Shown here: positions 63,822-64,000 of the stretch, piece after piece
Numbering within the stretch: position 1 is the stretch's first letter
Layout of the letters: each line of letters opens with the position of its first letter
Assembly: GCA_964632305.1 (NCBI GenBank)
Contig: CAZWBR010000002.1
Location: 90,252 to 154,251 of the forward strand
Direction: 5' to 3'
Source: CAZWBR01 sp964632305
GTDB taxonomy: Bacteria > Bacteroidota > Bacteroidia > Bacteroidales > Prolixibacteraceae
DNA: 64,000 nucleotides
Notes under the pieces: generated by a model
Told to the model about the DNA's origin: nothing
Seen by the model: the letters and a program-made list of their open reading frames with translations, nothing else
The model's database searches: none
Translations under genes and position numbers: made by a program

Positions 63822-63829
63822 CAAACATA
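63822..63829 (-). promoter_or_regulatory. -7 element (TATGTTTG on minus) upstream of TerC-type gene
   Basis: A perfect TAnnTTTG match on the minus strand, 93 bp before the start codon. Confidence 0.4.
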
Positions 63830-63940
63830 ACACAAAGAACCCAGTTAAAAAACTGAACAACATCATCAGCATACTGATTTGATGAGTAAAATAACAAACA
63901 AATTAATGATTAAATCGGTCAACGTTATTTAGGCATTGAC

Positions 63941-64000
63941 AAATAGTAAATGGTAAATAGTAAATGGTAAATAGTAAATGGTAAATAGTAAATGGTAAAT
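63941..64000. repeat. 14-bp tandem repeat running off the window end
   Basis: AAATAGTAAATGGT is repeated perfectly 4.3 times to the last base. Each unit is two near-identical 7-mers (AAATAGT, AAATGGT), so the finer period is 7. The full length cannot be seen. Confidence 0.95.

Noticed and set aside
63941..64000. Replication-origin iterons
   Set aside because: The units are AT-only-like simple repeats with no DnaA-box pattern and no dnaA or rep gene nearby; the repeat is cut by the window edge, so this cannot be pursued further.

Overview
The window is a chromosomal stretch from a member of the phylum Bacteroidota, most likely a Bacteroidales/Marinilabiliales-type organism. Several things point there: many upstream regions carry the phylum's TAnnTTTG -7 element, one of them (before tRNA-Pro) with a correctly spaced -33 TTTG; Shine-Dalgarno sequences are mostly absent; and the gene families are typical of the phylum (Oar-like TonB-dependent receptor, DUF3127, MtaB, MnmD, malic enzyme-phosphotransacetylase fusion, YbdG-like channel, M64 peptidase, helix-hairpin-helix outer-membrane barrel). 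No phage, integrase, transposase, CRISPR array or recognisable defence system is present.

Layout. 1-10 kb: the tail of pyruvate phosphate dikinase, a secreted DUF6515-like protein, ruvX-def-comEC-trkA, a YciO-type protein, a MATE exporter overlapping mnmD, an FKBP lipoprotein and DUF3127. 10-25 kb: an Lrp/AsnC regulator, a YbdG-type channel, an M64 peptidase, a PepSY-type membrane protein, a PocR/PAS hybrid sensor kinase, a DUF3820 gene overlapping an unknown gene, malic enzyme, folC, a PIN-PhoH ATPase, ppnP and a fatty acid desaturase. 25-37 kb: parE-parC-aroK, a CPA2 antiporter, obg-PAP2, hpt-adk and purE. 37-48 kb: a short outer-membrane-type protein plus a helix-hairpin-helix barrel, an acyltransferase plus HAD phosphatase, then a leftward block of mtaB, an inositol-phosphatase-family gene, a lipid A-type acyltransferase, GT2, an isochorismatase-fold hydrolase, lysC and a DUF5808 gene. 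48-64 kb: tRNA-Pro(GGG), a small unknown gene, ilvE, a lipoprotein with 24-residue repeats, nadA, an Oar-like receptor, hisS, an ECF sigma/anti-sigma-like/Spy-like trio, ychF, HdeD and TerC.

Most genes are housekeeping: DNA topology and repair, tRNA modification and charging, purine salvage and synthesis, amino acid and NAD synthesis, and envelope lipids. Close spacing and 4-base ATGA overlaps tie several into operons (MATE/mnmD, DUF3820/unknown, parC/aroK, OMP/HHH barrel, acyltransferase/HAD). Strong hairpins separate many units.

The least ordinary material is non-coding. Two long spacers (25016-25833 and 50565-51488) each contain an array of five tandem 11-bp units ending in or related to GTAC; the arrays lie on opposite strands and are each associated with a separate GC-rich inverted repeat. 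The PocR hybrid kinase has a long leader with a strong hairpin. The window ends inside a perfect 14-bp tandem repeat. I did not find a convincing new multi-gene system.
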